From assembly GCA_002049455.2 (NCBI GenBank), contig KV918874.1, forward strand, positions 62,001-126,000: a stretch of DNA of 64,000 nt. Reading direction: 5' to 3'. Position 1 is the stretch's first letter. Each line of letters starts with the position of its first letter. The notes under the pieces are model-generated. The model did not search any database, was not told the origin of the DNA, and saw only the letters and a program-made list of their open reading frames with translations. The position numbers and the translations under genes are program-made. Source of the DNA: Porphyra umbilicalis (lineage: Eukaryota > Rhodophyta > Bangiophyceae > Bangiales > Bangiaceae). Below, one piece after another: positions 53,382-62,805 of this stretch.

Positions 53382-55010
53382 ATGAGCGCATCCCCGCCGA
53401 CCTTCACGATGGGCGCGTCCCCGCGCCGCGGGTGTTTTGCATCCCTGGCCGCGGCGGCGCCCGCCTTGACCCTTGCCGCCACCGCGCTGGTGTGTGCCGC
53501 AGCCGTGGCCGCCGCGGCGGGCCCCCCGTCGCGGCGCGTCTTTACCGACGTGACGGATGCGGCCGGTTTGGCCGCGCCGCCGGGCCTCAAGTATGGGGGC
53601 CCCGTCGTCGCAGACCTCAACGCGGACGGGGTGTACGACTTGGTGCTGCCCCAGCACCACCTGGACCCGACGGCGGTGTTTTGGGGGCGCCCCAGCGGCG
53701 TCTACACGCGCGGTGCGGACCTCTTTCCCTTCAACTTGGACGTGCACGGCGTCGCCGTTGGGGACGTGGACCTCGACGGGGACGCGGACGTCGTCGTCTC
53801 CATCGGGGGGGCGATGGGCGTCGCGCCCACCGCGCCCGTCTTGTTGCGCAACGTCAATGGCATGGCGTTTGTCAACGCGTCGGCGAAGGCCGGGTTTGGG
53901 GGGCGCGGCGGCCGCGGCCGCTCGCCGCGGTTCATCGACCTCAATGGCGACGGGCGGTTGGATTTGGTCGTCCTGCACTACAGGGTCATGCGGCGGCCCG
54001 GCCCGCGGCAGCACGTGTATGAAAATAGGGGCCGGGGCACCTTTGTGCCCCGCTACGGGACGGGTCTCGAGGGCGGGATTGGGGAGCAGCTTCTGCTGAC
54101 GGACATGGATGGGGACGGACGCACGGATATCGTCTCCTTCCCCTTCTTCCGCCTGTACCGGCAGGTCGGGCCGTTTCGGTTTGTGGACAACACGAACACG
54201 CGCCTCGGCAACGCCGCCACCCTGTTCTGGCGCCTCTTCCCAACGTCGTGGGTGGTGGAGCTGGACGTGGAGCGCGACGGCTTGCCCGACTTGTACGTTG
54301 TGTGCATGAACAAGCCAGACGTGCTCCTCCGCAACGTCGGCGGGCGGTACGTGGACGGGACGGTGGCCGCCGGCCTCGGCGGCGGCAGCGCTGCTTCGAC
54401 CGGCGCCACCGCCGGCGACTTTGACAATGACGGGCACGTGGATTTGCTCGTCTTTCGGGGTGCTCCGCGCGGGCGCCCCGCCGCGAAGCGGTTGGCGGAT
54501 GTGCTCTACTGGAATTTGGGCAACGGCACCTTTGCGGCGGCGACCAACCACGGCGCGTCGCCGCCGGCCGGCGTTGTGGCCGCCGGCGGCGCCGTCTCGG
54601 ACGCTGGCCAAGCGTTTGACGCGGACGGCGACGGGCGGCTCGACGTGCTCGTCGGGTATGGGGACCGGCACGTGGCCGCGCGCGCCGGCCGCTGGCGGCT
54701 GTACCGCAACATCCTGCCGGTGGCCAGCCGCGGGCGGGGCAACTGGCTAACCGTCCGCGTCCTCCGCAGCTGGCCGCGCACCGCGTCGGCGGCGGGCGCG
54801 ACGGTGACGGTGGTGGCGGGGGGGGTGACGCACGTGCGCCGCGTCGGCCCGGCGGGGGCGTCCAACCACCAGGGGCAGCTGAGTTTGGTGCACTTTGGGT
54901 TGGGCTCGGCGGCCGTGGCCGAGGTGGTGTCCGTGCGCTGGAGTGACGGGTTTACGTCCAAGCGGCGCCGCGGCGTGGCGGCGGGGAGGATGCTGACCAT
55001 TGGGCGGTGA
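53382..55010 (+). CDS. Secreted FG-GAP/VCBS beta-propeller protein with ASPIC/UnbV C-terminal domain, 542 aa
   Basis: The family resembles CRTAC1/ASPIC and bacterial UnbV proteins: an extracellular beta-propeller whose loops bind calcium. The molecular role is unknown. The ATG at 53382 (CCACCATGAGC) gives an N-terminal hydrophobic signal (ALTLAATALVCAAAVAAAAG) after a short basic stretch. Calcium-type loops follow in order: DLNADGVYDLVL, DVDLDGDADVVV, DLNGDGRLDLVV, DMDGDGRTDIVS, DVERDGLPDLYV, DFDNDGHVDLLV and DADGDGRLDVLV. The UnbV part begins at GNWLTVRVLRS and includes GATVTVVAGG, GQLSLVHFGLG and VVSVRWSDG. There is no membrane anchor at the end. It has no intron. A paralogue lies at 62.8 kb in opposite orientation. 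Confidence 0.92.
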   Translation: MSASPPTFTMGASPRRGCFASLAAAAPALTLAATALVCAAAVAAAAGPPSRRVFTDVTDAAGLAAPPGLKYGGPVVADLNADGVYDLVLPQHHLDPTAVFWGRPSGVYTRGADLFPFNLDVHGVAVGDVDLDGDADVVVSIGGAMGVAPTAPVLLRNVNGMAFVNASAKAGFGGRGGRGRSPRFIDLNGDGRLDLVVLHYRVMRRPGPRQHVYENRGRGTFVPRYGTGLEGGIGEQLLLTDMDGDGRTDIVSFPFFRLYRQVGPFRFVDNTNTRLGNAATLFWRLFPTSWVVELDVERDGLPDLYVVCMNKPDVLLRNVGGRYVDGTVAAGLGGGSAASTGATAGDFDNDGHVDLLVFRGAPRGRPAAKRLADVLYWNLGNGTFAAATNHGASPPAGVVAAGGAVSDAGQAFDADGDGRLDVLVGYGDRHVAARAGRWRLYRNILPVASRGRGNWLTVRVLRSWPRTASAAGATVTVVAGGVTHVRRVGPAGASNHQGQLSLVHFGLGSAAVAEVVSVRWSDGFTSKRRRGVAAGRMLTIGR

Positions 55011-55425
55011 GGGGGAGGCGGGCAGCGTTTTGGTGTGGAGGAGAAATCGGGGGTCTGCTCGGCGCGGCAGGACGTTGGCGTAAATGTAACATATTAATAC
55101 ATCTGGAGTGAAATGTAGACATTTGTGTGGATGTGTGGCGAGCCCATGGTCCGGGCCAACTCGCGTGACTTCGTGGAGAAAGCCGCCATCTTCGCCGCCT
55201 CCCTCCCGCCCGTCACTGCTGCTGCCGCCACTCCCTCGCCACGCTTACTCTTACGACCCTCTCGTCCCTTTGCTCATCTACGAGATTATCTGCTTGGGAC
55301 TCGAACCTGTCCGTCCTCTGCTCGTGCTCTCTGGAGGCACCGCGCCCCGTGTCGGTGGGTTGCCATTGCCGTCCACGCCACCGGGCCTCGCGCTTGTGCC
55401 GCCGCCGCGCGGCACCTGTGCCGCC

Positions 55426-56171
55426 ATGCACCCCTTTTCGTTGGCGGCCTTTGCCCTACCTGGGACTTTGTGGCGACAAGGCTCACCCGCCCCCGCCGCC
55501 ACCCGCAGTGACCGGGTCGGCGTGGCGCCGCCGCGGCTGGGACGGCCCCGGCGGCACGCGCTGCCGGGGCGGCCCGCCGTGACGGCCATGACGGGTGCCT
55601 CCACCATCACTCCCTCTGTGCTCGAGGCCGCCTCCAAGGCCGCCGCCGCCGTGTACACGCCGTCGACCCCCCACGCGCGCCTCGTTAGCCTCCCCCTCCC
55701 CCTCGGCATTGTCTTTGGCGACGCTGGCGAGGAGGTCGTCTTTGTGGAGGAGCTTGCGCCCGGCGGCTCGGCCGCCGCCGCCGGCACCGTTGCCGTTGGC
55801 GACGTGGTGCTCGGCGTCGCCATCCCCTACGGCCCCTGCCTCCGGCCGCTCGACGGGGACGGCCTGGCGGGCGTCGTCGCCGCCGTGCGCACCCGCCCCG
55901 ACGGGGTGATGCACCTGGAGGTGGCCACGTGGCCGGGAGGCCCGACCGCCGCCGCGGACGCGCGCTCGGCCGCGTCGGACGAGGCGTTGGAGATGGATTG
56001 GGAGGACATGGCGGCGGTCGTGGCCAAGGTGGAAGTCGACGCCTACGAGGTGCTGACCGAGGAGGAGGCGGCCGAGATGGACGCCTCCGACGAGCGGAGC
56101 TGGGAGGCGCTGGGGGAGGGGGGGGGTGGGACAACTTTGAGTCCCCCGAAGCGTTTTTTGCGGCCAAGTGA
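55426..56171 (+). CDS. PDZ-like plastid protein, 248 aa (frame change in G run)
   Basis: The function is not assigned; PDZ-like domains bind protein C-termini. The ATG at 55426 (TGCCGCCATGCAC) follows 415 bases of spacer after the FG-GAP gene. Residues 1 to about 60 form an Ala/Arg/Pro-rich transit-type leader (RPRRHALPGRPAVTAMTG). A PDZ-like unit follows: LVSLPLPLGIVFGDAGEEVV, then FVEELAPGGSAAAAGTVAVG and DVVLGVAIPYGP. Then an acidic linker (LEMDWEDMAAVVAKVEVDAY). At the 9-base G run 56118-56126 the reading must gain one G to continue as GWDNFESPEAFFAAK and stop at TGA 56169-56171. In the uncorrected frame it runs into low complexity to 56790, which I reject. Confidence 0.7.
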
Positions 56172-56716
56172 GGGGGGGGGGGGGAGGCGTGGGGTCGAGC
56201 GCGTGGACCGTCGCGGGCCGCGCTGGGCGCGTCGTGCGCTCGGTCGACAAAGGGGGTGTGTGTACCTATTCTTGCGGTCCGCTTCATTTCGCTGCTCGCA
56301 GCTTGCCCGCCGGTTGGGCCCCGGACGCCGCCCCACCCACCAGCACCAGGTGGAGCGCCGCGGCTACCGGGGTCGCATCCCACAACTCGCCCGGCGGGGC
56401 GGCCCCGCCCAGGTCCACACCGCCCCGCCCTGCACACGCATGTGCACACCTCACACGCGCTTGGTCAATGCCGTCGGCCGCTCCGCCATCCACGATGCGG
56501 ACCGATTCGCCATGCCAACACATCACCAGCCGGTGTGCGCGGCCAGACGCGCTGCCGTGACGCGCGAACGCCGTCGACCGCCCGAAATCGCATCCCCCTG
56601 CAGCCCAATGACCACAAGAACCCCCTCACTGGCACCCTCGTACGGCCCACGCCGACATGCAGTCTCCCCGCAGCGCCCCATCCTGACAGACACACCGCCA
56701 CCATCTCCACTTGCCC
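56172..56716. other. 3' spacer between convergent genes
   Basis: No gene is supported. The PDZ-like gene and the small membrane-protein gene converge on this GC-rich stretch. Confidence 0.45.
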
Positions 56717-57205
56717 TCACACCATCGCAACCGGCTTGGGCGCGTCCGCCCCAGTGCTGCCGTCGGGCGCAGCCCCCCCCGTTCCGCTGACCGTCCGCCG
56801 CACCCACGCCTCCACCACCCGCACCTGCTCCTCTCGGGGCACCGCTCGCCCTCCCGACGGCGGCAGGGCCGCCACCAGCCCCGGCGCAGCAGCGACGAGC
56901 GCAGCTTCCAACCCCCTCGCGTCGGCAGCCGCATCCGCCGCTGCTGTCTCTGCCGCCCGTGTTGCCGCCCGCGCGTCGGACGCGGTGTAGATGGCGGCGG
57001 CGACCGCCGCGAGCGCCCACACGTCCCGCACGTAGGCGCTGGTGAAGAGGCGGCGGAGGCGGGAGGGAGCGGCCGTGGGGGGAGAAGGGGGCGAACCGCC
57101 GCCGCCCCCTGGTGGCGGAGGTGGGGGCGTGCCCCCGCCGGGGGCGGGGGGCGGAGGGCGTTTGGGCGCAAGCGTGCGGCTCAGGATGCGGGCGGCCGTG
57201 GCCAT
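56717..57205 (-). CDS. Small protein with one membrane segment, 162 aa, unknown
   Basis: I recognise no family. The ATG at 57205 (GCCGCCATGGCC) starts a basic, Ala-rich leader (MATAARILSRTLAPKRPPPP) that could target mitochondria or plastid. A Pro/Gly-rich spacer follows, then RLRRLFTSAYVRDVWALAAV and AAAIYTASDAR, a single likely membrane span. Next come an Ala-rich helix and the end (VRVVEAWVRRTVSGTGGAAP). The frame is free of breaks and composition matches neighbouring host genes. It shares a 436-base divergent upstream region with SDF2. Confidence 0.6.
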   Translation of the reverse strand: MATAARILSRTLAPKRPPPPAPGGGTPPPPPPGGGGGSPPSPPTAAPSRLRRLFTSAYVRDVWALAAVAAAIYTASDARAATRAAETAAADAAADARGLEAALVAAAPGLVAALPPSGGRAVPREEQVRVVEAWVRRTVSGTGGAAPDGSTGADAPKPVAMV

Positions 57206-57641
57206 GGCGGCGGCGCCCACCTACGGGAAGGAGCTAGGTGAAGCAAGGTCGTGAGCAAAGGAGGGTTGATCTTGACGAGATAAACAAGGTGGACGTGGAA
57301 TGCCCGGTAAGTGGGTTGCGGTGTGGATCGGAAGAGGGCAGGGCGCGGCAGCGGCGAGCAGAGATTGTGCATCGGCACAGGAGCAGGCGAAGGTAGGGAA
57401 GAGGGCCACGACGGCGACACCGGATCAACACTAAAACTGTGCATACGTAAACGAATCAGCCAATGGCCGTGAGCCGCCAGCGAGCTGACTGATTTCTCCG
57501 TCGAAGATCTCTACTGACACTTGGGTGCTTCACCGAGACGCTCTTCCCCTTAGTGACTACCACCCCGTACCCATTGTTACTTGCCTCCCCTCACTTTCCC
57601 ATCCTTTTCACCCGCTTCCTCTACACCCTCGCTCTGCTGCC
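57206..57641. promoter_or_regulatory. Shared upstream region of two divergent genes
   Basis: This region lies between the start codons of the small membrane protein (minus) and the SDF2 homologue (plus). It must contain both promoters. The right half is CT-rich toward the SDF2 start (CCCATCCTTTTCACCCGCTT). A pyrimidine-rich leader also precedes the gene at 59342, so this may be a local promoter or UTR habit. No TATA box is evident. Confidence 0.5.
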
Positions 57642-58421
57642 ATGGCCCCTGAACCATCCATGCCACAATCCTTTCTTCGTCGGCGTTGGTGGTCGACCCG
57701 GCGGGCGCTCTCCCTGGCCGCACTCGCAGCGGTAGTCGTGGGCGTGGCCCTCCCGCCCCCCACCGCTGACGCGGCCGATGCCGACCACGAGGACGAGCCC
57801 ATCGACAAGGTCTCCTACCACTCGGCCATCAAGCTGAAACACGATATCACCGGCTTCCGGCTGCACTCCCACGCGGTCGCCTACGGGTCGGGCTCCCGCC
57901 AACAGTCAGTGACCTCCGTCTCATCCGGGTCAGACGTAAACTCCATGTGGGTGGTGCGCACCGGCCACTCTGCCCCCGAGGTTGACGTCGGCACGCCCGT
58001 ACCGTGCGGCGGCACGGTGCGGCTGCACCACGTCAACACGGCCAAGCACCTGCACACGCACGAGATGCCGGCGCCGATGGGGTCAGACTGGGAGGTGTCG
58101 GCGTTTGCGTTGATGCGCGGGACGGGTGACGGTGACGATGGGCCTGACGGCCGGTGGGCTACCGGCGACCGGGGCGACGACTGGGTGGTTGTGTGCGAGG
58201 GGAAGAATGGGGAGGATGGCTCTCGCCACTGGAAGCGGGAGGCGGGGGTGTTCCTCAAGCAAGCGGAGAGCGGCCGGTGGTTGACAACGTCGTCGCGGCA
58301 CACGTTCGGGGAGCCCGTGGCGGGTCAGCAGATGGTGGCGGCGACGGCGCGTAAGGGGCCCGACGGCCTGTGGCGGACGGCGGAAGGGGTGTACTTCTCC
58401 CCGGCGCACGTCAAGAAGTGA
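57642..58421 (+). CDS. SDF2: SDF2-like MIR-domain protein of the ER, 259 aa
   Basis: SDF2/SDF2L1 proteins act in the ER lumen with BiP and ERdj3-type co-chaperones in protein quality control. The ATG at 57642 (CTGCCATGGCC) gives an N-terminal basic region and hydrophobic signal (ALSLAALAAVVVGVALP). Three MIR repeats follow. The first is the strongest match: KVSYHSAIKLKHDITGFRLH, SHAVAYGSGSRQQSVTSVSS. The second is CGGTVRLHHVNTAKHLHTHE and WEVSAFAL; the third is HWKREAGVFLKQAESGRWLT and AEGVYFSP. Length and order are typical. The protein ends AHVKK, without an HDEL/KDEL-type retrieval signal, as in SDF2 homologues that lack such a tail. No intron; stop TGA. Confidence 0.93.
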   Translation: MAPEPSMPQSFLRRRWWSTRRALSLAALAAVVVGVALPPPTADAADADHEDEPIDKVSYHSAIKLKHDITGFRLHSHAVAYGSGSRQQSVTSVSSGSDVNSMWVVRTGHSAPEVDVGTPVPCGGTVRLHHVNTAKHLHTHEMPAPMGSDWEVSAFALMRGTGDGDDGPDGRWATGDRGDDWVVVCEGKNGEDGSRHWKREAGVFLKQAESGRWLTTSSRHTFGEPVAGQQMVAATARKGPDGLWRTAEGVYFSPAHVKK

Positions 58422-59341
58422 GTGGTGGGTGGGGAATGTTGGTCGAGTGAGGACTGAGCGTGGGTGAGCCGACGATTGGAGTGCAATGTCGACAGCCTGT
58501 TGGTGGGAACGCTGCTACCATGGTGTGTCTTGCTGTTGTCATTGTTAATGCACGAGGCGACGACGCTGGCGTAGCAACAGCCCCATCTGTGCACTTTTTG
58601 GGGGAGGTTGCCAGTGTGAGGTTGACGCCGTCTGTCCAGGCATTGCGTGTCTGTTTTCTGATTGTCTCGACGACCGAGACCCGCTACCAAGACAGGTGTG
58701 CGCAATCCACAAACCGCACATCTCGACAGTGCAGCCTTGCTTGTCTTGTCGTCATTCCCGTGGGTCGTATCTGCCCTTGCCCCTTTATTGACTAGACACT
58801 GTTTCAGCATCCACTTCCATCGTCGGCTCACGCCACAGCCCCACCCGCTTTACGCATCGGCCCCGCCCAGACGATTTCAGCAAACAAGAGCATCGCACTG
58901 CGGACGTCCCTTTTACTCTATCGCCTGCCCACTCAGTTCGTTCTTTACTTTGCCGTTTGATATTGCCTCGGCGACCAGGCCCGAGTAGGGATGGCGGCAG
59001 ACGGCAAGAGGGGGCTGGCTGGCTGCAGCGCTTCGAGGCTCCTGTCGACGATTGTCATTTTCGAGATGATTTCTGCAGGTCGGCGGTGGCTGCAATGCTC
59101 ACCTTTGCATGCATGCGTGGTGCATCGCCTGCAGCTGTGCCTCTCGGTTGCGGGTCCTCGCGTGGAGACCTCGCCATGCCCCTCAACACTGCCCATTTGT
59201 CACACCTCCACCGTCGCGTCGCCCGCTGCCGCTCCACACGCATCGTTCTCTCCCGCTCCTCTCTACATACGACCTCTTAATCCGCCTCCGTTCCTCCCTA
59301 CCCCTCCACTTCACCACCTCGCCCTTTTCCCTGCTGTCATC
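58422..59341. other. Spacer and upstream region of the small plastid-protein gene
   Basis: No gene is supported. A CT-rich stretch (about 59,230-59,335, e.g. TCTCCCGCTCCTCTCTACAT) leads to the next ATG and resembles the leader upstream of SDF2. Confidence 0.45.
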
Positions 59342-60007
59342 ATGGCCGCCTTTGTCCCCAGTTTCCTGGGCTCCCCCGTCCCCATCCCCGCTCGTGCCGT
59401 CACCACCGCCCGCCGCTCCGCGGCGGCTGCCCCCCCCGCCCCCTGCCGCGTTGCCGTCACGCCCCGTGCGGCGGCCGCCGACGACTCCATCGTCAACCCC
59501 GAGTCGACGGGCTTTGCCGCCGGCGCCAAGGAGGGCGTGACGGACGGCAAGACCAAGATGGAGAAGGAGTTTGCGGCTGAGGTGCCCATTCCGCCGGGGC
59601 AGGGCACCGAGGTGACGGCCGAGCAGCGGGCAGAGGTGGCTGCCGCGGCGCGCGCCAAGGCCGACAGCCTCAAGGAGCAGGCGGCGATTGCCAAGTACGT
59701 TGGATGGGTGACTCTGGGGGGGGGACTGAGTGCGCAGCGTGAGCAGCTGGAGGAAGTCATGTCGCTGCGCAGCTCTATGTTGCCCCGCGCAGCACTAGCG
59801 AGAAGAGTGGCGGCGGACATCTCGACAAAGCTGCTTTTGGGATGAACGCCGTTGTATGGCAGGGGGCATGTACTCACAGCTCGGTCGCCCTTGTGGGCAT
59901 TCTTCTGTGAGAGTGTGGTGGATGGTACCTGTTGTCTTATGGTGTGATATCGCAGGGAGGAGGCAGAACAGGCCGCGGCCGAGTTGGAGGCCAAGAAGTC
60001 AGAGTAA
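59342..60007 (+). CDS. Small plastid-type protein, two exons, 134 aa, unknown
   Basis: I recognise no family. The ATG at 59342 (GTCATCATGGCCGCC) starts a transit-type leader of about 45 residues (VTTARRSAAAAPPAPCRVAV, then TPRAAAADD). The mature part is Lys/Glu/Ala-rich and helical, with a short MEKEFAAEVPIPPGQGTE segment. Exon 1 ends at 59694, intron 59695-59955 (261 bp; donor GTACGT, acceptor ATATCGCAG), exon 2 59956-60007. Splicing joins AAK to EEAEQAAAELEAKKSE and stops at TAA. Without splicing the frame continues into implausible text to 59845. The continuous charged helix across the junction (KADSLKEQAAIAK-EEAEQAAAELE) is strong support for the intron. It is the only clear intron in the host cluster. 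Confidence 0.8.
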
Positions 60008-60553
60008 ACAAGTGTCATGTGTACAGACCACGCTCGGAGGCGGTTGCAACAAGTGGGCAGTGTTACTGCCCCACCCTGGTTTGCCTTGTTTTGTATGCGT
60101 TGCTTGCGCGAAGCAGCATCGGCGACCCCTGTGTGACATGGCGTATCCGCACCGCTCTGGTTGCGGGTGGCATTTAGAAGACACTACCAAAGAGCAGGCA
60201 GATGATTGCCGTTAGGTAGAGTGGTTTCTCCGCCCACTTACGTTGGTAGTGTAGTTGTGTTTCAGTCGTTCACCAAACGGTGGTAGGTCGACCACAGAGC
60301 TTCATTGGCAGACAATCTTCCGCAACCAGTTCCTGACGCGTCGAAAAACACGAGCTGCTCAATTCATCTGCACGTCCACCTGCCGCAACGCCGCCAACCG
60401 CCAAACAGAAACAGGTGGAGAGCTACGAGTCCGTTGAGGGGAGTGGAAAACGTGCTACGTGAAAGGTCCAGGTGGTGCGAAGACGTGCTAACCTATCAAG
60501 CTCTTGGCAACGTCGCGCGCGCCCGCGCCGAGCGCTCCGAGCTCCCCGCCGCC
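60008..60553. other. Spacer between convergent genes
   Basis: No gene is supported. The stretch is less GC-rich at 60,180-60,420, consistent with 3' ends of the two convergent genes. Confidence 0.45.
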
Positions 60554-62043
60554 TCACGCCAGCGGCGCGTCCACCGACGCCTGGCGCTCATCGACCCCCC
60601 CCCGCCGCCGCCGCCGGCGTAGCGACGGGTTCCACGACGCGAACAGCACGCCCGTCAACACCATGATCCCCCCCACCACCCCCCGCCGCCCAAACGACTC
60701 GCCGAGCACCACCGCCGCGCAGGCGGTCGCCCACAGCGGCTTGGTCGCAAACAGGATGGCCGCGTCCGACGCCGACACGACGCGCTGCCCCGCCGCCTGC
60801 ATCCACGACGTCGTTGCCGACACAAAGAGGCCCGCCCACAAGACGAGGCCGACATTGATGGCGACCGCCGAGGTGGTGAGGCCGGCGGGGAGGGCCCACC
60901 AGGCGCCGCCCGACGCTGCGGCCGCCGCCGCCGCCGTCGCGGCGGTGCCCCCACCAGACGCTGCGCCGGCGGGCGCTTGGAGGCGGGCGGCGAGCCACGG
61001 GACGCCGTGGCGGGCGAGCGCCCAGCAGCTCGCCAACACCGCCTGCGTCACGACCTTGACGGCCACCAGCGGCGTCGTGCGCGCAACGCGTTTGACGTGG
61101 TGGTTGGTGCGGAGGACGTAGACCGACAGCACGACCGCGCACAACACCTCGAGGCCGTCGCCAACCGAAAAAGACAGGCCGCTGGCGGCGGCGGCAGCCG
61201 CCCCCCCCGCCGACGCCGCGTGGCTCTTCCCGATCGAGTCACTCGCGAGCACCGCCACGCCGGCCACCGACAGCGCCGACGAGCCTAAAATGACCGGCGA
61301 AGCCGGCGCCAGCCCGAGCGTCGCCGCCGCAAGCGGCACGAAAATGGACTCGAGTTGCACAAAAAACGCCGCCCGCGACGCGGACGTGGTCCGCAACCCC
61401 ATCATTTGGAGCGTGTTGGCGAGCGTCACCCAGCACGCGAGCTCCATCCCCGGCCGCAAAAAGTCCGTGCCCCCCCCCCCGCCGCCCGCCCCTGCCGCAC
61501 CGCCTTGAGCGCGACGGGCAGGAAGAGGGTGGCGGCGACGCACAGGCGCGCAGCGTTAAAGACGGTCGGCGGCAGCATGCCGGGGGTGGTGTGGAGGATG
61601 CGCGTGACGACCATAAACGTCGACCACACGGCGGGCACCAGCGCGAGCAACAGCCGACCGGGGATGGAGAAGGCCACGGGGCCGAGGCGGATGGCCACCC
61701 GCCCGGCGGCGGCGGCCGCGTCGGCGGCGGTGGGGGGGGAGGGGGGGGAGGAGGCGGGCGGTGGGGGTGCCCCACCGTCGGGGTCCGTGGGATTGACCGC
61801 CCCGGCCATGGAGACGCTGCCCGGCGCCCGCAACGGGCGCCATGGCGTCGCACGGCGCGTGCGGTGGCCGCGACGCCACACGGCGGCGGCAGCGCCGCTA
61901 CCGGGGGAGCAGCGGGGCGAGACGCCGGCAGCGGCGCCCGGGACGGGGCCGGCCCATCGACCGCCCGCGGGCAGCCCCGCCACAAACGCCACGGGGGGGC
62001 GCCACCCGACGCGGGGAGCCACGACAGCGGGCGGCGGGGCCAT
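60554..62043 (-). CDS. DMT/EamA-type transporter, plastid-targeted, about 496 aa (frame change in C run)
   Basis: Members of the drug/metabolite transporter superfamily carry small metabolites across membranes; substrate unknown. The ATG at 62043 (GCCGCCATGGCC) starts a Pro/Arg/Ala-rich leader of over 100 residues suited to plastid targeting. The first membrane part (RLLLALVPAVWSTFMVVTRI, LPPTVFNAARLCVAATLFLP) leads into the 11-base C run at plus 61470-61480. One more base there joins it to FLRPGMELACWVTLANTLQM, SRAAFFVQLESIFVPLAAAT and LGSSALSVAGVAVLASDSIG. The second EamA half has VLCAVVLSVYVLRTNHHVKR and ATTSWMQAAGQRVVSASDAA, followed by LFATKPLWATACAAVVLGES. Ten hydrophobic segments are expected and about that many are visible. 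Ends in a basic tail (RRRRRRGG) and TGA. Confidence 0.75.
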
Positions 62044-62805
62044 GGCGGCGGCGCCCGCGCGGGGGGGACCGTGGCGGCCCAAAGGGTCCCCGCCGGGTGC
62101 CGTCGGGACCGAGCAGAGGGGGCGCCGGGGGGGGAAGTGGGGGGGGGGGGGGGGAGCGGGCCGCCAAGGCGAGAGGACGACGCGGCAGCGTGCAATGGCG
62201 GACAAGACGCGGGGTGGCGGTCAAGGGGCCGACGCGGACGACGCGGCGCAGCGGGCGGCCGGCGGGGGCGGGGGGGCGGGTGGCGGATTGGCGCCGCCCC
62301 GACCTTCCGCGCGCCGCCGCCGCCCCCCCTGCGCGGTGCGTGGCGGCGGCGCGTGCGCGGCGTGCGCCGCCGCGGGCGGCGGCGGCGGCCCCCCCCCCCC
62401 GCCCGCCGCCGGGCGCGTGGGGGGGATCGCGGCGCGGCTGCCGACGGCCCATGGGAGGGGGGGGGGCGGCGGTCGCGCGAGCGGCGGTTGCTCGCTGGCG
62501 CGCCCCGGCCGCCACGTCGATGGGCGGCGGTCGCGCGAGTGGCCCATTTGGGCGCAGGCGCTGTCTTTGACGCTGCACCGGAAGCGCGGTCCAAGGGTTG
62601 CACCTCTCCCCGCCGCCGCAGCCGCCGCCGCCCGGGGCTCGACCACACCCTTTCGGGCCGCGGCCGGGGCGCCGCGCCAAAACTTTTGCCGCGGGCTGGG
62701 GCGCACCCCCCCAAAATCCCGTCCGCCACCAACCACCCCTCTCCCCCAAGCTCCCGTTCCCCACCAACCCCCCCGCCCCCCCCCAAGCCCCCCCCACCCC
62801 GCGCC
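62044..62805. other. Low-complexity GC spacer
   Basis: The start of the DMT gene lies to the left and the 3' end of the second UnbV gene to the right, both reading leftward. Frames here are open on both strands but give only Gly/Arg/Pro/Ala text. Confidence 0.5.

Noticed and set aside
55280-55320. tRNA-like B box (GGTTCGAGTCCC) on the minus strand
   Set aside because: Only two of five T-stem pairs form, and no cloverleaf is possible.
56172-56790. Extension of the PDZ-like gene to 56790 in the uncorrected frame
   Set aside because: After the G run the uncorrected frame is low complexity. The frame ending GWDNFESPEAFFAAK at 56171 is clearly the natural end.
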